Notes under the pieces: model-generated
Database searches by the model: none
What the model was told of the DNA's origin: nothing
What the model saw: the letters and a program-made list of their open reading frames with translations, nothing else
Source: Blastocystis hominis
Lineage: Eukaryota > Sar > Bigyra > Opalinata > Blastocystidae
Reading direction: 5' to 3'
DNA: 64,000 bases
Assembly: GCF_000151665.1 (NCBI RefSeq)
Contig: NW_013171820.1
Location: 62,001-126,000, forward strand
Made by a program: the position numbers and the translations under genes
Shown here: positions 12,796 to 23,990 of the stretch, piece after piece
Numbering within the stretch: the stretch's first letter is position 1
Layout: every line of letters begins with the position of its first letter

Positions 12796-13473
12796 TTCGC
12801 TATATATATAAAGCAATCCGAACAAGAATACGAATGAACCAATATTATGTGATCAAATGAATTTCTGGTGGTGAGGTGTATGTCGGACATTATCATTGAA
12901 ACTCTCTCTCATGGGACGACATGCGCCTCGCAGATTTGTATGAAACAGCATATCGAAATCGATTGATACGTCTGATTCATGGAAACTGTTTGAGTTGTCT
13001 CATTCGAATGTTGAATCGATGTTTTGCTTGAGGTTGATCACATATAACCAAGAGATTCGTACAGCATTTAAAAATGGTTTTGGTTGTAATATGTGGAAGC
13101 AATTTCTTATAGTTATGTATATAATTATCTCTCATATCAACTGCGTGAAATCGAAAAGGAGAAAACGATTTCTCAGCACTTCTAAAGTTTCAATAGCTAT
13201 TTTTATCATGAAGGTTCACGATTAGTTTGTTATGTCACTTCTCCTCAAACTTGCTTCCCATATATGAATATGAAAGTCCAATCCTTACCATAGACTGATT
13301 CTTTTTAACTGCATCAATGCTATATTCGCTTCAATTTCTAGTAAACAAGGAAATAGGATTTTGCTCCGCAATAACGATTCTACATAGTTTCTATTTTCTT
13401 AGAAAAAAGAAAAATCAGCAAAAAGATCAAGTTAAATTCAGTTTGGTTGTTCATCCTGTTACATTTTATTTTA
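12796..13473. other. AT-rich intergenic region, no firm gene
   Basis: Spacer between the divergent EF-1 beta and kinase genes. Short open frames occur on the plus strand (from ATG near 12881 and 12919), but they are brief, lack any motif and do not join under the local intron rule, so I do not call them. Confidence 0.4.
12801..12812 (-). promoter_or_regulatory. TATA-like element close to the EF-1 beta start
   Basis: TTTATATATATAG on the minus strand lies within 20 nt of the ATG at 12795. If used as a TATA box, transcription would begin at or inside the leader; it could instead be an initiator-type AT element. Confidence 0.35.
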
Positions 13474-15169
13474 ATGCCTCCAAGTCAAAGAGTTTTATTT
13501 GAACAGTTTTACAAAAAGGCAGTAGCTCTAGGTGCTAAGAAGGTAGATTTCGTACGTACTTCTCAACATAGGGAAAGAAGTTAGGGAAGGATATTTATAA
13601 TTTGCTTTGCCAGCAAACTCTTATGATATGCTCATATCAAGAGGGTATAGGCTATCTTGTCTTGTTTCACTCTTTTTAGTAATGCATAAAGAATATGGTC
13701 ATTCTGCCTTTTTTGGAATATATATCCGTGTTCCCTATAACGGAAAGGACTATATTATTCCTGGATCGCTCCTCGTTTCACTTCATTACTTTTTAGACAA
13801 GAGACCTTTGTTAATGTTGGTCAAGAAGAATGAAAGTAGGATTACTACATAGATTTTAATCTCAGATCTTCAAAAATTGAACCATTCTATGGTCGGGGAA
13901 GATGGAATGGTAAATACGGATTATTTCCAAAACTGGACACCTGTATTTATTTTGTGGCTATTTCATATAGGATTCTTCTTTTGTTGAGGCCATGCGTGAT
14001 CTTGTGGATAAGCTCCAGGGCAATCCTTACGAATACCCAGCCGAGGAAGAAGTTTCAACATCGGATGCTCCAGAAGTGGTTCAGGAGCCTCCCGTGGTGT
14101 AGGTTTGGTAATTTATTAACCTTATGATTTAGGAGCTCAAGTTCCCATAAACTTTGAGTTCGTGATGTGTAGAGTTCAATCCCAATCTTAAATGGGAAGA
14201 TATCCGTCTCACAAGCACCTTGCTTGGCCAAGGATCCTACGCCGCTGTGTACAAGGGGTGAGCGGAATGGCTTTGGCCTCATGGGTAGCATCTATAATAA
14301 CGAAGAAGTCGCTGTGAAGGTGTGGAAGCAGCAGTTGTCGCAGAGCGACAAGGTCTACTTTGATCGCGAGGTGGACATCCAGAAGAGACTGGACCATCCC
14401 AACTGTCTGAAGCTCTATGGAGTGACGACAAGTCCCCAGGGCTATCCTGTGCTCATCACCGAGCTCGCAGACTGCTCGCTGACGAAGCTCACAACGCAGC
14501 GATCGCCGCAATTGCCTCCCCTGAGTGCGCAAGAGAAGTACAACTTCATTCTGGAGATCGCGAGGGGAATCGCGTACATCCATTCCTGCGGCTTTGTGCA
14601 TCGCGATATAAAAGTACGGTGCAGACGGGAGGATTGAAAACTAGCTGGATAACATCCTGATCAAAAACGGACATGTCAAGATCGCTGATTTTGGGCTGGC
14701 TCGTTCGATGCAGCCGGTCTCGCTTATTGTGACGTTCGCTGGTTCGCCGATGTTGTAGGGATTTGGAGAAGACTCGAGACTAGCATGGCACCCGAGCTGA
14801 TTATGGGGCAAAAAGTGACACAAACAATCGATATCTACTCTCTGGGATGTGTGATCGACGAGATCATGACTGGAAAGACTTGCTTTTGGGATTATTGCAT
14901 GAAGGGAGTCACGCAGGAACGAGTTCGCGTCCTACGCTCGCTTTATACGTAGTTCTTTAGAGATATTCGCCACGGACTGAGACCTACTATCGATCGAAGT
15001 CTTCCAAAAGGTAGGCGAACGCATGCGATAGCCATTTGTAGAAGTCCGCTATTTGATTGGAGACTGTTTCAAGGAAAAGAAGTATCGTCCCAATGCGGAG
15101 ACAGTTTGCCATTGGATTGAGAATTGGGAATACCAGAAATGGGAGCCCAAACAGAATAAATGTGCGTAG
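13474..15169 (+). CDS. TKL-like protein kinase with novel N-terminal domain
   Basis: Twelve exons (13474-13555, 13585-13644, 13680-13819, 13853-13942, 13971-14098, 14133-14140, 14173-14257, 14289-14613, 14645-14751, 14784-14922, 14953-15010, 15042-15169) sum to exactly 450 codons (449 aa); all 11 introns are 28-35 nt. Residues 1 to ~165 match no family I know. The rest is a kinase: LGQGSYAAVYKG, AVKVW, HRDIKLDN, IADFGLAR, MAPELIMG, IDIYSLGCVIDEI and CFKEKKYRPNAE, closest in style to tyrosine-kinase-like Ser/Thr kinases. An 8-nt exon (14133-14140) is needed to keep frame. Without it the kinase part has no start codon and the first part would stop at TAG 14100-14102. The end (TAG 15167-15169) is followed by TGTTTGTT. 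Confidence 0.8.
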
Positions 15170-15186
15170 ATCATGTGATGGTTGTG

Positions 15187-15194
15187 TGTTTGTT
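15187..15194 (+). terminator. TGTTTGTT poly(A)-site motif of the TKL-like kinase gene
   Basis: Exact octamer 18 nt after the stop codon. Confidence 0.75.
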
Positions 15195-15395
15195 CATGGA
15201 AACAATGGTTGTTTGACGATATTACATGATGAGGGAGAAAAGGTTGTGGAGATGTTTCTAGTTTTAGGATAAAAGGACTTTTTTTTATATTTCTAAGGTA
15301 GAGGAAGATAATTGGGATATTGGATTCGGATAAAAGGGTATTTGAAAAAAGGAAAAATGAAGGATTCGTTTGGACAATACATTTGAAATAAAGGC

Positions 15396-18300
15396 TTACA
15401 GATTGCAGTATTTGAAGAGATTTGTATAGTGCTCGTGATTCAGTTCGGATTGCGACTTCGTGAGGATAGACCTTTCATTCATTGAGTGTGTTCTTTGATC
15501 CTGTACACTTCGCTGAGTCGACAGATTCCTTTGCGAAACCAGGTTTTCCACTCACATCAAAGCCACAATCTGAAAATCACCCAATCCACTCCAAAGAATA
15601 CTCGATAAACGATAACTATATCGACTTTTTTCAAGAAGCTCAACAAAGGATACCGAAAGAAATCGAGACAGCGGAATATCTATATATTACAAAGCCATCA
15701 AACCTATACTCTCTAAAACCAGTCTTTGCAAGGGACAGTCTTTTCTCGATAAATAGTTCTGGAGCGCTATCGCATCGTCTTGGTCGATGATTGCATCCGA
15801 TACACGCAGATATAAAAGATCAAGCTTCTGCTTCGCCAGTATCTCACTTAAGAAGGTCGAATAATTGTCATAGCAGAGAGTTAGCGAGGTCAGACAAGGA
15901 AGATTCGCTCTCGTGATTTGCTGAGCACATTCGATTTGTTGGCTGCATTTAAACTGATTCCCTTCCAAAATTAAATGCTTCACTTCCTTGCAACTCTCTT
16001 TCAACTTTTTCAACAATAAATCACATCCATGTGCTCCTCGTTTTATCCCTAATCCTCACATCACAAGAAATATAGTAACATCGGAAGGATTCCACATCCG
16101 GTTCCACTTGATCATCTCGAATCATCATTGCGGAACTCATTTCACCATTGATCGCAGAATAAACACTGCTAAAATCCTTCATGTTCACTGCGTTCTTCGA
16201 TTCCTTGCCCGCTATTTCGTTGAAAAACGATTCCAACATTTCGGTTTTCGTGAAGTCGGTCTCACATTGTGTGGAAGAAGAATAAGGACGAGGAGAAGAA
16301 GAAGAAGATGATGATGATGATGATGATGATAATCGCTTTCCATTCAAACTTGTGTGGATATGGCGATTTAAAGTAGCTGCCTTCTCGATCACTTCACGAT
16401 ATTGAGCAACATGAGTTTCATTTACTAAATGAACAACTCAATCCTCTTGTTCCTACGTTCAAATTCGATTTCAATATCATCAACATAACTCTGGTTATGG
16501 ACAAGAATTTCGAGGTTTTGGTAATCGCTCATGAATAGCTCAACTAATCAATCAACAGCAATCCGAACAAGTAACAAGGAATGGAAATCTCACTGAAACT
16601 AAATACATAATCTTGAGAATGAAGAAGGTCTTCCGAAATCACTCCTTGAAAATCAGAAATCGAGTCTATTAATCATCCATTGAAAGGTTACTTTGTACCA
16701 GAGATCACAATCTTCTTGATGAGTTGTTGGGTAATATTAATATCATCCATATTTAACGAGTTATTACTACTCAGTAGAGCCAGGAAATCGAGCAAAGCTT
16801 GGGATGAAGTGATTTCATCTATCATTCAAAACAAAAAGAATGCAAGCACAAGTCATCTGCACAGAGTGAACGTCCCACAACAAACAGCGATCACTTTCTG
16901 ATGAATCGCTCGACGGAGAATCTGTAAGGCAAATTGTCTTGTCAGCAAATCGCAATTCCACGCGTTTTAGTACGAACGAATAGGGCATCGCCAGCAAGGA
17001 AAGCATGTAGTCGATTTCAGACATCGATGGATCAATGCATTCTATGGCAGGAAGAATGAAAAGCCTGCTGAAATCGAAAAAAATCGGTTGAATTGCGGTC
17101 CGCCCCTCCCTCTTTACCCACTCATCAAACGAAGGAACAGATCGGAGAAACGAAACATCAACTTCCTCTGTGTAGTCGTATTCTTCCTCTCCCTTCAAAT
17201 CAAACGATGGGTAATATGCTTACAAATAAAGCATTGGCTAACGAAAACACTGGAGAATGGATGGCGATTTGAGCAGAAGTGTGGGTATGCGTGATTACAT
17301 TCGAGAGCAACACGGAATGCATCGGGATTTTGGTAAACGAACTGTCTTTCCCAAGCCATCTAAAAAGCATTGACGAATCATGTTCTGTGTAGCTTAACGG
17401 CTCTCGTGCGAAATGGGAAGTGGCGAGTGTAGCATCCTTAAAGCGGTCCTGTAAAGTGGATGCAAAAGGAATCTCGACGATCGAATCCGAGACAAGGAAA
17501 TGAAGTTTGATTTCAAACTCGTTTGCCTCCACATTCCGTATTCTCAAGTTTTCCTTTGATACTTCATACAGACTCTATTGCTCACTAAACTCGATCGCTT
17601 CATTACGGAAACGGCTTCCAAAATACACTCTTCTAAACCACTACCCTCCAGTGAATCATCCACAGTCATCTGGTCCGTGAACGACCCTCCGAAGTGAAGA
17701 TTCACCCATTTCTTTCCAGGACTACAGCATGCATACACAGGGAGATCGTTTTTCACTCCAATATAGTCCACGATTTCGAGTTCTACTTCTGCATGTAGCA
17801 AATGATGGAAAAGTGGATAAAAACATATTTGATATCTATCCTGAAGATGAATTCCGTGATAAGATAACAGAATGGACTGCTTATGACCAAATCGAATACC
17901 ATTCCTTGCAAGACTCTATACTGACAGGAAATGGACTGACAATTACAAATGAGAAATCCTGACAAAACAAAGATACTAAGCAACGCTCTGAATGGCGAAA
18001 TTCCACTCGTTTGCTATTGATTGAACAACACAGTTCTACTAGTTCGTTGTCGACACAAAAATCGAGTAAGGAGCCTTGCTGGATCCCTAATTCGCTTAAG
18101 GATTTGTTTTCATTCCTTATATTTCTCTCATCAAAATATATACACTGCAGATATGTGGGGATGTAATAAACTGCCTACTATTTCAACTTGCAGTTTAATG
18201 CTACACGAATTGTCTCCTTTAAGCGACTAACAGATGAATCCAGGCAAATATCGACAGGATATTGACCGTCATCCGTGTTTAGATAGATCCGAACTGCCAT
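15396..18300 (-). CDS. Ubiquitin-like domain / LRR-like multi-exon protein
   Basis: Starts at ATG 18300 (MAVRIYLNTDDGQYPVDICL). A 30-nt intron then joins into VYYIPTYLQCIYFDERNIRN and KSLSELGIQQGSLLDF, which together follow the ubiquitin fold (a K27-like helix, IPP/Q, LSELGI) without a terminal diglycine. Further small introns link exons down to about 15396; junctions that restore frame were worked out for most of them. The middle has repeated blocks of the form MPYSFVLKRVELRF, a run of 12 serines near 16300, and C-terminal leucine-rich stretches (VKHLILEGNQF, LTSLTLCYDN, CPLQRLVLESIGL) resembling LRRs. Function unknown; a ubiquitin-pathway or scaffold role is a guess. The last junction (27-nt intron at about 15527-15553) is uncertain; without it the gene stops at 15552. 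Head-to-head with the LC8 gene, 50 nt apart. Confidence 0.65.
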
Positions 18301-18350
18301 AGGATGAAAAAAATGAAGTATTGCTCATTATTTTCTCTATTTATTCTAGT

Positions 18351-18670
18351 ATGTTTACAAGTCACGAAATAGCTTCTCAAAAAATAGTATTTAAATCGGT
18401 AGAGATGACAGAGACGCTCCAAAACGAGGTTCTTGAACTAGCGAAAACCGTACTTTTTCTATTCATTATTTTCAAGGATAGGCGATGTCTTTGTATTCCG
18501 TTGAGAAAGATATCGCAAAACACATCAAATGTCAGCTCGACTCCCTGAAAGGAGGAGTATGGCATGTTGTTGTTGGAAAAGAATTTGGATCCTATATTAC
18601 CCATGACCGAAATTGTTTCATTCACTTTTCGATCGGCGACTATTCTTTTCTTGTATTCCGTATTGGCTAA
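18351..18670 (+). CDS. DYNLL: Dynein light chain LC8-type
   Basis: Two exons (18351-18449, 18482-18670) around a 32-nt intron give 95 aa, against 89 for the family. The match is clear along its length: VEMTETLQNEVLELA (MSEEMQQ helix), SVEKDIAKHIKCQLD, GGVWHVVVGKEFGSYITHD (the WHCIVGRNFGSYVTHE core) and CFIHFSIGDYSFLVFRIG. LC8 is a small dimer hub that binds dynein intermediate chain and many other partners. It fits tightly between two larger genes and shares a 50-nt head-to-head promoter region with the ubiquitin-like/LRR gene, which is easy to overlook because the ORF is split. Confidence 0.92.
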
Positions 18671-18747
18671 TCTGTTTATTACCATCGTTTCATATGTTTT
18701 TTTTACACACAAACAAGCCTTTGCTTCCCAAGAACCTATATACTGAC

Positions 18748-21700
18748 TTATTCGATAGCAGGGGGTTGAGGAGTAGGCAAGAGTTCATTCACCACAGGAC
18801 GGATAGCAAATCCAGCAATACCAGCAATATTCGCATCAGACGTCGTCTCGCGGATGGGGAGACGATACACAAACGAGTCACAAGCACGCAGTCTCGACTC
18901 AACAGCAAAATAGGGCCACTCAGCAAACTCAGGGGCTCCTTCCACAGCATACTGCAAATACTCCACAACCACACCATACACAGAAGGTCTCCAGTAAGCA
19001 TTGGTGAAGTACGGGCCTTCAGCACGATCATTGCGGTAGTACTGGAAATACTCAGGGTCCAGACCCATCGACACCGCCGTGGGACCCTTCATCACCAGCT
19101 CAAACAGTCCCAGCTTGTTGTACACATGAGGCTTCTCATAACCGGCAATATGGTACTTCTGCTCGTCCGGTACAAACTGGCACTGATTCTCAGTACCAGT
19201 CTGAGGATAGTACTGACGGAAGGCGATTCCGTTCTCGAACGCATAATCGAATCCCCACGCAATAGGCAGACCATCGCACACCTTGCCCTCCATATCGTGC
19301 TCCTTGCCCACGCAATCAATCAGCTCCTGCGCAGAGAGCGCCACTTCCACCAGCTGATCGTAGGTGTCCAGATACAGCTTCTTGATCGCGTACTCGATCG
19401 AGTTGGTCACGGCAAAAGCCCAAGAAACGGAGCAATTCTGAGGCTTGCAGACCAGTTCACGGAGATGATTTTCTCTGCCCTCGAAAACATCGTCACAAGG
19501 ATCCGAAGAGGGCATCAGATATCGCCAATTCGAGTTGTTATACACGGGGACCGTGAACGGAACATGGGCTTTCACTCCCGTGTAGCGCTGCTTCGTGGTC
19601 GTCAGCTCTTCGAACTCCATTGGATCCCAATCCGCATAGAAAGTAAACTCGAAATCATAACGACCGCGGAGATTCCAGTCGTGAATCTTCTCGCACGAAT
19701 CGATGAAGTACTCCAAACGGGTCTGGAACTCGGTCGTTGTCACATCGCGCGATGTGCACTTCATGGTTTCTGGCCATGCGTTGAGATAACGCAAATAGCC
19801 ACTCTGATCGCAAGTATAATCCGATTTGTGATCCGTAGGATCAGCAGGATAAGCGGGTTTACCGCTAAGAGGCTTGCTCTTATCGAAGTCGGGACGAGTG
19901 TGAGCTTCCGGCACAGTGGTGTAAGGACTCTCTGTATCCGAAATAGCCAGTACTACAGAAAGAGCCGGCACCTGCAAGGAGAAGTCTTTATCAAACGAGT
20001 CATAGTTGACGTTGACCACCGCAGTATCTTCACAACCCACATAGTAATAACCAGGGTTCAAACAATACTTCTTCTTTGTTTCCAGACCATTAATCAGTAA
20101 CAATCCGTTCGATTTACCCGTGATATCCGAGACACGAATTTGGCAGGCGGAGCTACCCGACACTGAAGAGAAGGTAACCTCGACGAATCCACTGGTGCAA
20201 ACAAGTGGAGCGGTGGGAACTATCGTAGTGGGAGAAATTGTAGGAATGGAAGTTGGAGGTAATGTTGTTGGAGGAAGAGTTGTAGGAGGCAATGTAGTGG
20301 GAGGCAACGTAGTGGGAGGAAGAGTCGTAGGCAATAGAGTGGGGACAGCTGGATGCTCGTCAAGAGTTGTGTAGTACTCAGCCGGGAACATCGTAGGATC
20401 CATAATCTTTAACTGGGCATCGACCTGAGCAGTAGAACTCACCAAGGCAACAAGAAGCTGCGGCTCCTCTTCGGGAGTGGCTTCGATCTGACCATAGGCC
20501 GTGAGAGTATCCAAGAGTCTTCGATATGCTTCCTTTTTCTCCCAAAGCTGAATGTACTGCGCACTAATACTCAATACATTCGCGTACGCCTGGCGCACTG
20601 CACTCAGAACGTCATCCGTCCAGTAATTGTTCACGTTATGACAAGTAATCAAGAATGGAATATAGATCTTGCCTTCAGGAGGAATCTGCGGGATGCAATC
20701 TTCGGAATTCTTCACCCACACTCCATAGCCCTCAGGAGCCGAACAAGTCCACTTAACCTGACCAATGAAACCTGCTCCACAAGAAACATAGAGGATCGTT
20801 CCAACTACACTTTCAGGAACATCACTGTTAGCAGGACACGTAATAGGTGCTGGTGTAGTAGGAGGCTCGGTGGTAGGAATCTCAGTGGTAGGAATCTCAG
20901 TGGTAGGAGGTTCGGTGGTTGGTGGAAGAGTTGTAGGAGGCAGAGTGGTAGGTGGTAGAGTTGTAGGAGGCAGAGTTGTAGGAGGCAGAGTGGTAGGTGG
21001 CAAAGTTGTAGGAGGCAGAGTGGTAGGTGGAAGGGTGGTAGGTAACTCAGTAGTAGGCGGCAAAGTGGTTGGTGGAAGAACAGTAGGTGGCAGAGTAGTA
21101 GGAAGTTCAGTGGTAGGACCTTCAGTGGTAGGAGCCTCAGTAGTAGGACAGTCAGCGGTGGGAGGCAAAGTAGTGGTAGGCAAAGTAGTGGGAGCTTCAG
21201 TGGTAGGAACCTCAGTAGTGGGAAGTTCGGTGGTAGGAACCTCAGTAGTAGGAGCCTCAGTAGTAGGAACCTCAGCAGTGGGAACTACGGTGGTAGGAAC
21301 CTCAGTGGTAGGCAAAGTAGTGGTAGGCAAAGTAGTGGTAGGCAAAGTAGTGGGAAGTTCGGTGGTAGGAATCTCAGTAGTAGGAACCTCAGTAGTAGGA
21401 ACCTCAGTGGTAGGAGCTTCAGTAGTAGGAACCTCAGTAGTAGGAGGCAAAGTAGGAGCTTCAGTGGTAGGAACCTCAGTAGTAGGAGGCAAAGTAGGAG
21501 CTTCAGTAGTAGGAACCTCAGTAGTAGGAACCTCAGTAGTAGGAACCTCAGCAGTGGGAGGCAAAGTAGTGGGAGCTTCAGTGGTAGGAACCTCAGTAGT
21601 AGGAGGCAAAGTGGGAGCTTCAGTGGTAGGAACCTCAGTAGTAGGAGGCAAAGTAGGAGCTTCAGTAGTAGGAACCTCAGTAGTAGGAACCTCAGTAGTA

Positions 21701-23600
21701 GGAACCTCAGTAGTAGGAACCTCAGTAGTAGGAACCTCAGTAGTAGGAACCTCAGCAGTGGGAGGCAAAGTAGTGGGAGGCAAAGTAGTGGGAGCTTCAG
21801 TGGTAGGAACCTCAGCAGTGGGAGGCAAAGTAGTGGGAGCTTCAGTGGTAGGAACCTCAGTAGTAGGAACCTCAGTAGTAGGAATTACGGTGGTAGGAGG
21901 CAGAGTGGTAGGTATCTCAGCGGTGGGAGGCAAAGTAGTTGGTGGAAGAACAGTAGGTGGCAGAGTAGTAGGAAGTTCAGTGGTAGGAGCCTCAGTGGTA
22001 GGAACCTCAGTAGTAGGAATTACGGTTGTTGGAGGCAAAGTTGTAGGAGGAATGGTAGTAGGAGGTGCAATATAACTCAAAGTGAGTTCGGCAACTTCAA
22101 TTCCCTCGCTTTCCGACTTTGAGAAATACACTCGATACATCGCATATCGCTGATAATTGTCAAAATCCCATTCATGAACCTGACCATAACCGTCCTGATA
22201 CTGCCAAGAGAGAGTATGCGAGTCAAGAGAGTTCCAAAGAGATCCATCATTAGAAGCTGTAATTGTCACGTTTTCAGGACGACGTCTTCGAGTATTACCA
22301 GCATAGAATTGAACGTGGTTAATTATCTCACCATCTGGATTGAACGGTGTCCACTGAAGCCAGAAAGATGATTCTCCACTCGCAACTGATGAATCCAATA
22401 GAGTCAACTTTGTGTTCGAGTTTTTGTCCACGGCAAGGTAATAACGTTCATCATAGGAAGAGTCATAAAAACCAACATGAGATGCAATAACGGTTCCTCC
22501 AATAGCAGGAACAGGAACATCAGCCACCAAAGCATTACTCAAAGTAACTTCCGCAATTTCAATATCATTCGATCCTGATTCTAGGCATCGAATACGATAA
22601 ATGTTATACGCCTCAGTATTCTCAAAAGACCAGTCTTCATGATAATTCCAGCCATTACTGCTAGACCAAGAAAACGTTTTGGTACTCAGCACAGTCCAAA
22701 TGTTGTCTCCATTCGATGCAAGAACCGTGATGTTATGAGGACGACGATTACCTTCATTTCCAGCATAGAAAGAAATGTAGTTAAACACATAGCGCTTTTC
22801 ATTATTCGCCTGCATTTGAACCCACACACCCTCGCTCTCCGGTCCATTATCCGTACCCATAGCCGTAAATTTGGTTTGCTTATTCCCATCGAACGCCTTC
22901 GTATAGCGCTCATCATATTCACCAGAATAATACCCTTCATGTGAAGCAGTAAAGCTACCACGCAGAGTAGACCAATTTGGAATATATGTCCAACTCAGAC
23001 CCAACTCTCTCACTTCCACACCTTGGGATGATGGACGTCCCATGTAGATTCTGTATATCGGGTAAGCTTCATCATTTTCGAAGGAAAAGTAGTTATCGCT
23101 AGCAGACAAACTCACAGATGAAGATTCCCATAATACATCCCATATGTCATTTCCATGACTAGCCTGTACAGACAAATATCGTGGGCGGCGATTGTCTTCA
23201 CTTCCAGTATAAAAGCGCAAACGATTGTAGACAACAGGCACATTACCTATGGATGCCCACTGTACCCAAACGTTCACTGTTCCCGCAGCAACATCAGCAT
23301 CTTCAACGTAATACTTGTTGGAAGTTGACCCATCCATGGCGTATATAAATCTTTCATCATAGTTGGAAGAATGCAATCCAATATGAGAAGCTGTTACAAC
23401 ACCACCGTTATAAATGGTTGATTCTTCATCATTTAATACGGTAGCTGACAGCCTATCATCTCGTAAGTGCCGACTCACTTTATTTGTACTCTCTCCACAA
23501 TTACCCAAAACGCACTGGGCAGATACTGTAACTACAATTAAAAATTAAATACTTTATAATTACTCAATAATACTAATAAAATACACGTGCTGACCCTCAT
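18748..23600 (-). CDS. Secreted mosaic protein: discoidin-like x3, mucin tracts, sushi-like, pseudo-papain
   Basis: Two exons (23600-23564, 23531-18748); the 32-nt intron splits a signal peptide (MRVSTCILLVLLITVSAQC). Total 1606 aa. Residues ~50-490 are three repeats of ~140 aa, each with VVTASHIGL, YDERF, a W-x-Q-W core, RRPRYLSV and YPIYRIY, like F5/8C (discoidin) carbohydrate-binding domains. Then ~350 residues of PTTLPP/PTTEVP/PTTEAP repeats (heavy O-glycosylation likely) and a Cys-paired sushi-like module (ITCPANSD...VKWTCSAPEGYGVW). A ~170-aa region and a second short Thr/Pro tract follow. The last ~330 residues have a papain fold (SWAFAVTNSIEYA, LSAQELIDC, FDYAFENGIAF, GPTAVSMGLD), but the active-site Cys is Ser and neither the NHAV His nor the NSWG Asn is present. 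Probably a secreted or surface-adhesive, non-catalytic protein. Confidence 0.85.
20850..22065 (-). repeat. Thr/Pro codon repeat of the mosaic protein (main tract)
   Basis: Long degenerate tandem array of 12- to 18-nt units coding PTTLPP, PTTEVP, PTTEAP and PTTELP. A shorter block lies at about 20225-20340. Higher-order copies (for example PTLPPTTEVPTTEA) recur several times, so length variation between strains is likely. On the plus strand the array reads as a VVGTSVVGG ORF of 401 codons, which is a shadow. Confidence 0.95.
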
Positions 23601-23990
23601 TAATAGACTATTCTATTTTCATCATCATTACCAAGATTCACAAATTAACCGCGAATGTGTCTAACTAACCATTAATATAATGGGAGATTAGTATTAAAAC
23701 AATACTAATCAATTTATGCTACATAATGAATTACATGTCGAATTTACTGGGTAACCAACCCTTACAAGCCATTACTTCAATTCCATCAAGGTACTTTATG
23801 GATTTGGATATTATAATTGATCACAAATTACGGATTAAGCATACGGAATACTTGAGAGTCGAACTCTATATTTGTTATTGTTATTACTACAATAACCTAG
23901 TTTTAATGGAATTCCAATATTATGGGGTAAATTTTGCTTTAGAAATCATTTGAATACTCCGCTAACTCATTCATAATCAACCAGTAAATC
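23601..23990. other. Divergent AT-rich promoter region
   Basis: Spacer between the mosaic-protein gene (-) and the Vti1-like gene (+). It includes an imperfect inverted AT repeat near 23680-23712 (TTAGTATTAAAACAATACTAA). No gene seen. Confidence 0.5.

Noticed and set aside
17729-17962. Plus-strand ORF containing VDKNIFDIYPEDEFRDK
   Set aside because: Looked protein-like, but the minus strand carries a verified exon (ARNGIRFGHKQSILLSYHGI) of the ubiquitin-like/LRR gene across the same bases.
18613-20100. 495-codon plus-strand ORF
   Set aside because: Antisense to the C-terminal papain-like part of the mosaic gene; Arg/His/Ile-rich composition typical of a shadow frame.
20870-22075. 401-codon plus-strand ORF of VVGTSVVGG repeats
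   Set aside because: Exact antisense shadow of the Thr/Pro codon repeat in the secreted mosaic gene, which has a signal peptide, folded domains and a proper 3' motif.
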